Below, one piece after another: positions 42,340 to 51,459 of a stretch of DNA of 64,000 bases (positions within the stretch are counted from its first letter, which is position 1; each line of letters opens with the position of its first letter). The notes under the pieces were generated by a model. That model was given only the letters and a program-made list of their open reading frames with translations. It was not told where the DNA came from and searched no databases. The DNA is taken from positions 1,551,501-1,615,500 of the forward strand of contig CANXME010000212.1 in NCBI GenBank assembly GCA_948144175.1, written 5' to 3'. This stretch comes from Closterium sp. NIES-65 (taxonomy: Eukaryota; Streptophyta; Zygnematophyceae; Desmidiales; Closteriaceae). Made by a program: the position numbers and the translations under genes.

Positions 42340-43010
42340 CGTCTATCCGTCTCTGGAATCTATCCTCAAGGCGGCGGCGGAGCGTACGAGCGCATGCGGG
42401 AGGCGCAAAAGCCGCCGCTTCCGCCGATTCTTCTGCCTCGCAATGAAGCCGTGATCGTTGCTTCGATAATACATTTCCAGCGATCGTGACTGCTGCAGCA
42501 AACCCATGCGCGACCCATTTCGAGAAAACAGCGATTGCACCGTCACGCGAGCATTGGAAAATGGCTGCTGACTGGCGTCAGCGCGACTCGGAGGTGACGG
42601 GAATGAGCAGGCAAGGAAAGCTAGGTGTTGTGCCACGCATGCAGGCAGCTTCTAGGCGCGAGCAATGAAGAACCACGTGTAATGAGGTTATTTTTGAGAC
42701 GTCTCAAAAATAACCTCATTGGGCGAGGTGTTGTGCCTCGCATGTGGGCAGCTACTAGGCGCGAGCGGGTGAGGACAGTGAGCTGCTGCCTGTGGTATGC
42801 AGGCTGCTACTAGGAGCGAGTGATTCCAGACTTGGGAGAGTGTGTGTCTGATGAAAATGGTGGTGCAGTTCGGCTGAGTGAGCGCAACGCGCGCAATGTG
42901 CAACCAGCGGGTGAGGAAAGCAAGCTGGTGCCTGAGGAGAATCAGTGGTGCAGCTCGGCTGAGTGAGTACAACGCGCCATAACAGTTCTTTCTAGTTATA
43001 TCAGCGTTTA
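42340..43010 (-). repeat. Upstream region of FLAP1 copy B, inverted copy of 28.38-28.86 kb
   Basis: It shares CAGCGATCGTGACTGCTGCA, GCGCGACTCGGAGGTGACGG and CAGTTCGGCTGAGTGAGCGC with the other copies. Here it has also been locally duplicated around a 40-bp palindrome. Confidence 0.9.
42681..42720. repeat. 40-bp perfect palindrome, GACGTC centre
   Basis: Axis at 42700/42701. Flanked by diverged direct copies of GGTGTTGTGCC(A/T)CGCATG...AGGCGCGAGC (from about 42625 and 42726). The equivalent position near 28.56 kb in copy A has neither the palindrome nor the duplication. Confidence 0.95.
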
Positions 43011-43204
43011 GAATATTATACCAACACTGGTCAGCCTCACACAACACCAGTCGTGCACCATCCGTGAAAATAGGAATTCTTATTAAAAAGAAGAATTAAC
43101 CTGGTGTTTTCGTTTTATCTTTTATTCTCTCGCAGCATATATACAACCCTTTTGATTTTCAAGAAAATATATTTGTGTACAGTTATGATTTTTCCCTACG
43201 ACGA

Positions 43205-43928
43205 GGAGCTTCTTAGAGAGTACAAATTCGGCTGTTTGACCTCGATCTCGTACTGCTGGCGTTCTCAGCCTCGGAGCTTCCTTGTACGAACCTGACTTCC
43301 TTCGATTGCGGGAGGCACAGCGGCACCACCCTTAGACGTTTTCGGGAATGGGAGTACCCCAGAGGTTCGTCAGCGCTTCGAGTGCGTTCGGGCAGGCGAA
43401 ATGTGTTATGTAGGCCGTCGAGTTTGTAGGAAAGAAGCTCCGCTAGCGCGCAGCGGAAAACGTTTTGGCGGGGGGAGAACACGATAGAATCGGGGTTAGC
43501 AGAAAACAGATCCTGTCGCGTCGCTCCCTTGCGAAGACCCTCGGTGAGAATCGGTTCACGAGCAGATTCTGTCCCCATTTCGCGGTTTCAGTAGGTTTCG
43601 CGTTAGGCAGCATGCCAGGCCCAGCAAACGGTTCCGAATTTTCGGAGGTGCTCGGGCAGTATCCGAGAAAAGTTCCTCCTGTGAGTGTCCCCTCCACACA
43701 ACCTCCATCCCTCCCTCTCCTGCTGCTCGACTCATTTACATATCCAACGTACTGAAGTCTGGTTTCAGAGTTAAGAATCCAGTTTCTTCTTGTTCTCTTG
43801 AACGAGCCTTTGTCTAGCAAGTTCAGACCTCTCATAACGTTAACTCGTTCCTCATATCGTTCTCGCGGAACCTCTTTGCTCTCAGCGTTTAGCTTTACTT
43901 TTACTCCCACTCACGCTCAGTTAGCTCG
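43205..43928 (+). other. Conserved 5' flank of geneX gamma, divergent from FLAP1 copy B
   Basis: About 700 bp shared with alpha and beta. It includes AATGGGAGTACCCCAGAGGT (compare 28000-27960 minus), the GCTAGCGCGCAGCGG block and a possible 5' UTR donor at about 43681 (TGTGAGTGTCCCC). Confidence 0.55.
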
Positions 43929-45473
43929 ATGGCTTGTTCTTTTGACTTTCCGTCCATTGCTGAGCGTTTGGCCCTCTGGGAGAAGCGCGGTTTTCTGATC
44001 CAGGTGAAGCGTTACGCTCGGTCGTCTACTGAGGGCCCCACGTTCGCCGAGGCTATGGCCTTGTTTGAAAAAAAGGCAGCGCTGCTGCAGGCGCAGCGTC
44101 ATGCTATGCTGCAGGTGCAGCGTCATGCTGTGCTACAGGCGCAGCATGATGCTTGGATGGCCTCCCCAGCTCGCTCTCCGGCTGCTGAGGAGGAGGAGGA
44201 CGCGGGGATCGTGTCTTCTGAGGACAGGGAAATGCCTCAAGCTGAAGCAGAGATTGCAGAGGAGGTCTTCTCACTGTTCATGGCTGCAGAGGGCTTTTGC
44301 TCTGAGAACGATTCGGGTCTGAGCAGCGCCTGCAGCAGCGACGTTGATTTCTTCGGTTCTGACACCTCTAGCAGGAGCAGCAGCTTCTGTGACAGCAGCA
44401 GCAGCGCCCAGAGCAGCTTCAGTGACAGCAGGAGCAGCGGCCAGAGCTCCCAGGAGGAGCCTTCCACTGCCATTGCTGTCAACAACTTCTGCCTTGGTGA
44501 CTGCAAGCTCAACCGCTGTGACATTTACAACAAGCAGTACAGTGACAGCTCGTTGCTGCTTGATCTGGTGCTTCTGCTGGTTTCATTTACAGTGAGTAAG
44601 AACGTGGTTGCTGCTGTGCATCTCGCATCACGGATGGGTCTGCTAGGTGCAGACCAGACCTTGGTCAGGGGAATGGATGCAGCCAGTTGGAGAATGCTCC
44701 CTATTCAGCGTCCCAAGCCTGGCAGCACGCGACCAGCAGCAGTAGCGGTTGTGGAGAAAACGGCGGTGACTGCTTCTGGTCCAGGTGGGGGTCTCATGGA
44801 TGGGTCAGCAGCTCAAGAGAGTCTGAGGCAGGAGGTTCGGGTTGTAGCAGCAGTAGCAGCTGTAGCTGTTGTGGATAAAACGGCGGTTACTGCTTCTGGT
44901 GGAGCCCTCAAGCCGCTTCAGGACGGGTCAGCAGGGAGCACAAGGCAGCTGTATCTGAGTGCAGGTGTGCTGTGTGGATGGAGGACAATGGTTGCTCCTT
45001 CCGGTGGAGGTTTGAAGGAAGCGGTAGTAGTACCACAGAAGAAGAGGCTGCTGGAGTGGGTAGTAGGTGGGATATGTGGATCAAGGGATGTCTCTTTAAA
45101 AGTATTAGGTGCTGGTTCTGGTGGGGGTCTCATGGAAGGGTCAACAGCTCAACGGAGTATGAGGCAGGAGGGGGGGTTTGCAGGTGCAAGGGAAATGGCG
45201 TCAAGAGCATTGGTTGCTGTTCCTGCTGGTTCAGCTGCACTTCAGAGCACAAGGCAGCAGCAGGGAAGACTTGGGGTTGCAACACCTGGAGTGAGGGAAG
45301 CAGCTTCACGAGTGTTGGCTGCTCTATTTCGTGGATCTTCCAGGGAAGGGCCAGCATCTGCAGCACTGAAAAAGAGGAAGCTGGAAAAAGTCATGGGTAG
45401 GACATTTGGAGCTTGGAAGGATGCTTTAGGGATGTCATGGGTAGCGGCAATAAGGCCTCTATGGAGGCCCTAA
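43929..45473 (+). CDS. GeneX gamma: unrecognised single-exon gene
   Basis: An uninterrupted frame of 514 codons and a stop. It is closest to alpha at the N-terminus (MACSFDFPSIAERLALWEKR; TFAEAMALFEKKAALLQAQR). LLLDLVLLLVSFTVSKNVV is conserved at about residues 209-235, although the preceding Cys-rich motif is altered (NNFCLGDCKLNRCDIYNKQY). The C-terminal half has loose repeats (GGGLMDGSAAQESLRQE-type). It ends AAIRPLWRP. Upstream and downstream flanks are shared with the paralogues. No family recognised. Three paralogues with diverged repeats but conserved head, membrane segment and tail suggest selection on those parts. Confidence 0.7.
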   Translation: MACSFDFPSIAERLALWEKRGFLIQVKRYARSSTEGPTFAEAMALFEKKAALLQAQRHAMLQVQRHAVLQAQHDAWMASPARSPAAEEEEDAGIVSSEDREMPQAEAEIAEEVFSLFMAAEGFCSENDSGLSSACSSDVDFFGSDTSSRSSSFCDSSSSAQSSFSDSRSSGQSSQEEPSTAIAVNNFCLGDCKLNRCDIYNKQYSDSSLLLDLVLLLVSFTVSKNVVAAVHLASRMGLLGADQTLVRGMDAASWRMLPIQRPKPGSTRPAAVAVVEKTAVTASGPGGGLMDGSAAQESLRQEVRVVAAVAAVAVVDKTAVTASGGALKPLQDGSAGSTRQLYLSAGVLCGWRTMVAPSGGGLKEAVVVPQKKRLLEWVVGGICGSRDVSLKVLGAGSGGGLMEGSTAQRSMRQEGGFAGAREMASRALVAVPAGSAALQSTRQQQGRLGVATPGVREAASRVLAALFRGSSREGPASAALKKRKLEKVMGRTFGAWKDALGMSWVAAIRPLWRP

Positions 45474-46200
45474 GGGATGCTGTAGGGACACTACGGGATA
45501 CTGCTTAGTTCTAGCTTTGTACAATTATTCTAATGTTCTATTTTATTTGTTATAGCCATTGTTGTGTTATGAATCATAATAGAATAGTTCAGGATGGCAT
45601 CACGGCAAGAAGCCTCTATCTGTTCTGGAAACAGGGATGGTAGATCTGGATGCTAGTATTCTGTTACAACATCAGGCCATGCACAGGCTTTGTCTTGTGT
45701 CCTGTATGAAGTGATCAGAGGCATACCAGTAGCACTATTACAAACCTTTAGGTTGGTTCCTGCCATCCAATCTCACATCACATTATATGGTAAGCGAATG
45801 AATCTGACATGACAAGTGCATACGTCCAGCCAGCACCTTTGACCGTATGTATCGTAGCCATTCTGTTTTGCTAGCTGGTAGAAGGATTCGCCATGCCACC
45901 CTTTGCTGGGAAAACTGACAAGACAGCTTCGGTAGGTAGGTGAATATCAGTAGGAATCTTGAAGGCGCAAACGTGAATCTGCATATGGAAAGAACAGATG
46001 CGGATGTGGTAAGGAAACTAGGTTAGCAGCAGACCAATGACACCAAAATGAGAGGAGAAACACAGCAATATGACTAATAAACCAACCTCAGCCATGTTCC
46101 ATTCTTCTCCTTGCACCCTCAGCCAGCACCCCTCACATGGTTCATGAACTCTTGCCACGTGGCAAACACAGGCCAATGACATGCTGGCAGTGCCAAGCTG
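45474..46200. other. 3' flank of geneX gamma and spacer
   Basis: The first 100 bp match the beta 3' flank. 45840-46130 also resembles 37890-38170 (GGTGAATA...ATGGAAAGA, AACCTCA...CCATTCT). No gene seen. Confidence 0.5.
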
Positions 46201-47160
46201 GAATCGAGCGACGAGGAGATGGATAATGGAGGTGAGGTGGACATTGAGTGGACTGAACAGCTTTTCGAGAATTCTAAAAAAACCGAGTGGACTGAACAGC
46301 CACCTCTGGTGCATCAGAGGGAAAGTCACCTCATTGCCGGTTCAGATGAGCAGGTACTGTTCAGGACGTGTTTTTTGGAAAATCTCAAAAAACATATTGC
46401 CGGTTCAGATGAGCAGGTACTGTTCAGGACGCAACCTGTGAATGAATGATCGACGATGAGATGAGATGGCCTTTGAGTCGACTCAAAAAGTCCCTTCAGG
46501 TGAGTAGGTACTTGGGACGTAACCTGTGCGTGAATGACCGACCATGAGATGAGATGGATGCAACCTGTGAACGGCCATGAGCTTGCTAATGAGCTCTCTC
46601 TTTAAGTGAACAGCCATGAGCTCATGCTTGCTCAAGTGCTCTCTCTGGCTGGCCATGATAGCATGATGGCAGTGTGAATGGGCCAATGTGCTTGCTCTGG
46701 CTGACCATGATAGGATGATGGCAGGTCAGAGGTGAGAAGGTGCTGTGATGATGCCAAGAGCACCTGTGAACGGCCAAGAGCTCGCTGCTGTGAGGCCTGG
46801 GTGATGGGCCACGCCACAAAGCTGCTTTTGAGTCGACTCATGTGTGAACGGCCAAGAGCTCGCTAATGTGCTCCCTTTGGGTGAGCAGCAGGCGATGATG
46901 GGTGAGTAGCGGACTTGGGAGTGTATGGATGATGACAGGAGGGGAGGGGGAGAGGGGGAGAGAGAGGTGGAGGGAAGAGGGAGGTGGAGAGGGAGAGGTG
47001 AAAAAGAAGAGTGGGAGTATGGCTGGCTGGCTGTGTGCACTTGTGAGAATTCTCAAGGGTGCTGGTTGGTTGGATTGAGTTGCACGCTGGCTAAGCATGT
47101 GGAATCGATGACTCACAGGGATTTGAGTGCGAAGGTTCAATGATTACCAAAAAACATGCC
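46201..47160. repeat. Patchwork of short duplications around palindromes
   Basis: GAGTGGACTGAACAG is duplicated around a GAATTC-centred near-palindrome (46261-46282). CCGGTTCAGATGAGCAGGTA is duplicated around another imperfect one (46369-46394). GTGAACGGCCA(A/T)GAGCTCGC recurs several times. TTTGAGTCGACTCAAA is at 46472-46487. No supported gene. Confidence 0.7.
47044..47055. repeat. 12-bp palindrome, GAATTC centre
   Basis: TGAGAATTCTCA, a central-hexamer variant of the palindrome family. Confidence 0.7.
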
Positions 47161-47199
47161 GTTTGAGTCAGCAAACACCAAGGCAACACAACACACGTG

Positions 47200-47765
47200 C
47201 ACTGCACATCATTCCCCACCCACACCAAACCCGAACCTGACACACAAGGTTTAATGCCCTAGAAACGCCAAGACCTTGCCTGGATCCGGTGACCATCTGC
47301 TTTCTCGTGAGACAGAATGCAGACTGCAGCATCAGTAAGACACTTAAGAAACTACTGAACCTGACACACAAAGTATGATGCCCTAGATACGCCAAGACCA
47401 TGCCTGGATCCAGACACCACATCTGTTTTCTCGTGAGACAGAATGCAGCACCACCAGTGAGACACTTGAAGTCATTTTGAGGCGCCTCAAAATACGCCTG
47501 GATGCAGTGACCATCTGCTTTTTCGTGAGATAGAATGCAGAATGCAGCACCAGTGAGATGAGACACTTGAAGAAGTTACTGGACCTTAACCGAACCAGGC
47601 ACACAAGGTTCAATACGCCAACACGACATCAGCAATATATGCAAAATGCAGCACTAGTGAGACACTTCAAAAGTTACTGAACCTTTACCGAACCTGGCAC
47701 ACAGGGTTTAATACGCCAACACGACATCAGCAGCATTATATGCAGAATGCAGCACCAGTGAGACA
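47200..47765. repeat. Degenerate tandem copies of a block of about 120 bp
   Basis: GAACCTG(A/G)CACACA(A/G)GGTTTAAT, CGCCAAGACC and GACAGAATGCAG(CACCA)GTGAGA blocks recur about five times with decreasing similarity. A palindrome lies within (47474-47493). No gene recognised. Confidence 0.75.
47474..47493. repeat. 20-bp perfect palindrome, GGCGCC centre
   Basis: ATTTTGAGGCGCCTCAAAAT, axis 47483/47484, between two copies of the GAATGCAGCACCA...GACACTTGAAG block. Confidence 0.95.
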
Positions 47766-47859
47766 CTCACAAAAAACCTTTTCAAGAGGCTCAATTTGTG
47801 TTTGGGTACCTGTAAAAACCCTATGTAGCATGCATGCAGCACAGCGCCAACACCCATCT

Positions 47860-48215
47860 CAGAGACTCGTAATTTTGCACGCCAATAACCGTTACCTGTA
47901 TCGATCGAGGGGACTCAGAAGATCATCATCATTGTCCTTCGACCTGAGACACCTCAACATACACTCTCCATGCAGCACGCAGCACCACTTAACCATCCAT
48001 ATCAGAGATGTCTGTATCAATAATCGAGGGGACTCAGAAGCTCATCATCACTGCCCTTCCACCTTGAGCTCATTTTGAGTTGATAGTGAAATATACGCAG
48101 CATGCGGGCATTGCTAGAACTAGAACACCCATATCAGAGACGTCTGTATGGAGGGGACTCAGAAACACATCATCACTGCCCTTCGACTTTCAGACGTCTC
48201 CACATCCCTATTTTA
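47860..48215. repeat. Three degenerate copies of a GAGGGGACTCAGAA block
   Basis: TATCGA..GAGGGGACTCAGAA, ATCATCATCACTGCCCTTC and CAGAGACGTCTGTAT motifs repeat at about 47900, 48010 and 48140. Confidence 0.7.
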
Positions 48216-48401
48216 GCACCCATTTTTCTCTCCAAGCAAAGTTAGATTCCAAGTCTTTCCGAGCTTCCTTCTTCCCCCTCCTCCCCTCCACAACTGATGG
48301 CGGATTCCTCAACAGAATCCAACCACCAGCCAGCATTTCAATACTCTCTCCATGAGCCACTTCAGTGAATCAATGGAGAGGTTGGAGAATCTTTGTGCCA
48401 G

Positions 48402-48402
<1 letters not shown>

Positions 48403-48489
<87 letters not shown>
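48403..48489. repeat. (CT)n microsatellite
   Basis: Uninterrupted CT dinucleotide repeat of about 87 bp. Confidence 0.98.
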
Positions 48490-48493
<4 letters not shown>

Positions 48494-48620
48494 TGTGGCT
48501 GTTCCTTAGCTCCGATTGACTTGGGATCCAACTCTGCTCGGAGAGAAAAATGGGTGCGCTCAGGATGATGGGTGCATGGCTCCAGGGGCCAACTTGATCG
48601 AAGCTGGGTTCTGAGACCCA

Positions 48621-48825
48621 CCCAGCTTCATGGCTGCATAGCTCAAATCAGAGCCCAGCTTCATGGCTGCATAGCTCAAATCAGAGCCCAGCTTCATGGC
48701 TGCATAGCTCAAATCAGAGCCCAGCTTCATGGCTGCATAGCTCAAATCAGAGCCCAGCTTCATGGCTGCATAGCTCAAATCAGAGCCCAGCTTCATGGCT
48801 GCATAGCTCAAATCAGAGCCCAGCT
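48621..48825. repeat. 33-bp tandem repeat, six units
   Basis: CCCAGCTTCATGGCTGCATA plus GCTCAAATCAGAG repeated six times, nearly identical. GGTGCATGGCTCCAGG(G/A)GCC flanks the array on both sides. Confidence 0.95.
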
Positions 48826-48974
48826 TTTATCACGTGGGTGGGTGCATGGCTCCAGGAGCCAACTTGACGAAAGAACGAGCAGATGTGGGTGCGTTACCTA
48901 ATCTACTCACCTCAGTTTTTTTGCTGAGGCGCGTCAGCTTAACAACTGTGGGTGCTTGAAGAGTCCTCATTCAG

Positions 48975-49050
48975 AACGACTTTTGAGACGTCTCAATACC
49001 AAGGGTGCTTGGGACGTCTCAATACCAAGGCGCCTCAGCTCAGGAACAAG
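48975..49050. repeat. Tandem GACGTC palindrome units
   Basis: TTTTGAGACGTCTCAA (48981-48996) followed by TACCAAGG.., then GGGACGTCTCAATACCAAGG: a palindrome and its half separated by a short direct repeat. Confidence 0.8.
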
Positions 49051-49529
49051 CATGTGTGCGTGAAGAGCTCTGTTTCAGAACGACAGGTACGCTCTTGCCA
49101 ATGTCATGAACGGTGGAGTTGCCACCTGAAAGAGTTGATTGTCCACCTGAAGCCACGAAGATCACACCTGAAGCAACAGAAAACCCACCTGACGTTATAG
49201 ACAACCCTCCTGAATCCACAGGAAACCCACCCGAGGGACAACCACAGGTAACCCAAACAAAGTCATTAAACTATCCACCTGAAACCAGAGACAGTGGAAG
49301 ACGAATCCACTGGGCGAATTTCGCGAATTCTCAAACACGCTTCAGAGAATTCTCGAAAGCTACCCACCTGAAGGCTGAAACCAGAGATAGTGGAACCCGA
49401 AGCCACTGGGTGACAGAATAGCAGCAGCGAAGACTCACCTAACACAACCGAACACAATACCACCTGAACCCATCTTCTCAAACTCATCCTCCTCCCCCAC
49501 CTCCTCCTTTCCCTCTCTATCCCACCCAC

Positions 49530-49925
49530 TCCTCTCTCACCCTTGTCTCGCCCTGCACTGCACTCACCCCTGTACTGTCGCACCTCCCACTCGCAAGGTC
49601 CGCTTTTCCCCAGTGGCTCTCGCGGCGCCGTCTGCTGCACCGTCCATCCCACTCATCCTCTTCATCCTCCTCCCCCACCTCCTACTAGCCTCTCTACCCC
49701 CCACCCGGCACCCACCCCTCTCTCACCCTTGTCTCGCCCTGCGCTGCACTCACCCCTGTGCTGTCGCGCCTCCCACTCGCAAGCTCCGTTTTTTCCTTAG
49801 AAGCTCTCGCTGCGCCGTCTGCTGCGCCTTCTGAGACGTCTCAATAGTCACCTCCCACTCGCAAGGTCCGCTTTTTCTCTAGAAGCTCTCCCTGCGCCAT
49901 CTGCTGCGCCGCCTTCTGTCCGTCC
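49530..49925. repeat. Three copies of a block of about 150 bp, GACGTC palindrome at one joint
   Basis: CACCTCCCACTCGCAAG(G/C)TCCG and CTGCGCCGTCTGCTGC recur near 49577, 49768 and 49850. TGAGACGTCTCA (49832-49843) is at the second joint. Confidence 0.8.
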
Positions 49926-50039
49926 GTTGCGCCGCGCGCTGCGCTTAGCGTGTCACTCGTAGCGTGCTGCATCTGCTATAGCGCCGCTTGACGCTGCCGC
50001 ATCGCAGCCATTCAATGCCCACTTATCCATCTAATGCTG

Positions 50040-50520
50040 CGATCCTGCGTCGATGCCATCAGTAATCACCAACACCCGCGGCTCTACCGCAGCTGATTGT
50101 AGCGCTTCAGCACCTGCCGCATCGCTGCCGCATCGCTGCCATACAATGCCCCTACTGCTGCGATCCTGCGTCGACGCCATGATCAGCGGCAGCTCTACCG
50201 CCGCTCATTGTAGCGCTTCAGCACCTGCCGCATCGCTGCCATTCGGTGCCTTCTTAATCACCTACTAGCGCTACGATCCTGCGTCGACGCCATGATCAGC
50301 GGCAGCTCTACCGCCGCTCAACCCTGACCATCTGCAGCTCTACCATCAGTGATCACCACCGCAGCTGATTGTAGCGCTTCAGCACCTGCCGCATCGCTGC
50401 CATACAATGCCCCTAGCGCTACGATCCTGCGTCGACGCCATGATCAGCGGCAGCTCTACCGCCGCTCAACCCAGACCTTCGAGGGTCACTGACCTCAAAA
50501 GTCGCCGTCCGCGGCTCTAA
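50040..50520. repeat. Tandem block with CTACGATCCTGCGTCGACGC
   Basis: GATCCTGCGTCGACGCCATG and ATCAGCGGCAGCTCTACCGC recur four times. No coding potential supported. Confidence 0.8.
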
Positions 50521-51459
50521 CGCCGCTCAATCCCGCCGAAGCAGCAGCCGAAAGCAGCAGTGGCAGCAGCAGCGGGGGCTAAAAGTAGCGGGGGCTGCTG
50601 CGTCGTCGGTAGCGATGTCATGTGCGTTGCTCCATGAGTCAAGACTCAAAAGTCACCTTGCTCCATGACGAATCACTTTCGAGAACGCTTCCTGCAGCGC
50701 TTTCCTACAAATAGCGAGGCGCTTGAGAATGGTAAGGCGTTTAGGGCCACGAGGCGCGAGCCGGCGCTTGAGAAAAGACAGAAATGAATGTCCTGTGCAT
50801 TGCTCCATAATGAACCCCTTTCGACACCACTGCCTGCCTGCAGCGCGTTCGTACAGATAGCTGCGAGGCGATTGAGAACGGTTACGCGAGAAATCTCCGA
50901 GACAGACGCCGCCACGCAGGTGTCTCAGATGGTGACAGCAGTCAATAACGTGTGCTGACACGTGACAGACTAGCGAGGTATTATTTTGGCAGGGAACTTG
51001 CTGGTGGCGGACATGAACATTCGCTTTTGGACAATCTGACTACCGTACATGCCTCAAGATTCAAGCGAAACATGTCCTACACTTACGGTATGAAATAACA
51101 GATATTCCAGATACATGTTTCTAATCTGCATATTTCTAGACAAAGAAATTATACGGAGTCAGATAGACTATACAGGAAGGGTCTGACAATTTCAGACGAT
51201 AAAACAAACAGGTATGATAGTGATACTTTAAGCTTGCTGTTACACAGCCGTATCTGTGCATTAGTGTTCCACTCCACATTCCTGACCATAGCTTGAACAT
51301 TGGGGCAAAAACAGCAAAAGGGGATGTTCCTGCTACCCTGAAAACCCCCAAGAAGCAAGCATCATGTACGGTACTCAAGAAATTAAAGTAAAGAACCCCT
51401 ACCCATATACCCCAACCCCAAGAGTAGAGTAAATTTATTCGGCACACAAAAGAGAAACA
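50521..51459. other. Spacer downstream of the histidine kinase gene
   Basis: It contains a duplicated GCTCCATGA(C)GAA block around an imperfect palindrome (50630-50656), a second copy near 50800, and AT-rich sequence nearer the kinase gene's 3' end. Confidence 0.5.

Larger units (their letters stand above)
38350..42660 (-). pseudogene. Decayed FLAP1 copy B, inverted
   Basis: Minus-strand remnants in FLAP1 order: 42370-42440 (GGSGG, ASRMRSYAPPP equivalent), 42215-42310 (RDLDRVANRVDAFE... up to LHYILQ), 41640-41700 (exon 2 end in inverted sense), then broken copies of exon 4 (RLGS(I)PA) near 40690-40770, 39800-39905 and 38720-38790. Frames are broken and the 5' transit-peptide region is not recognisable. 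Its layout matches copy A in reverse, so A and B descend from one already-damaged copy. Confidence 0.8.

Noticed and set aside
46219..46449. Short acidic plus-strand frame with EWTEQ and GSDEQVLF repeats
   Set aside because: It arises from two palindrome-joined duplications and matches no family; too little for a gene call.
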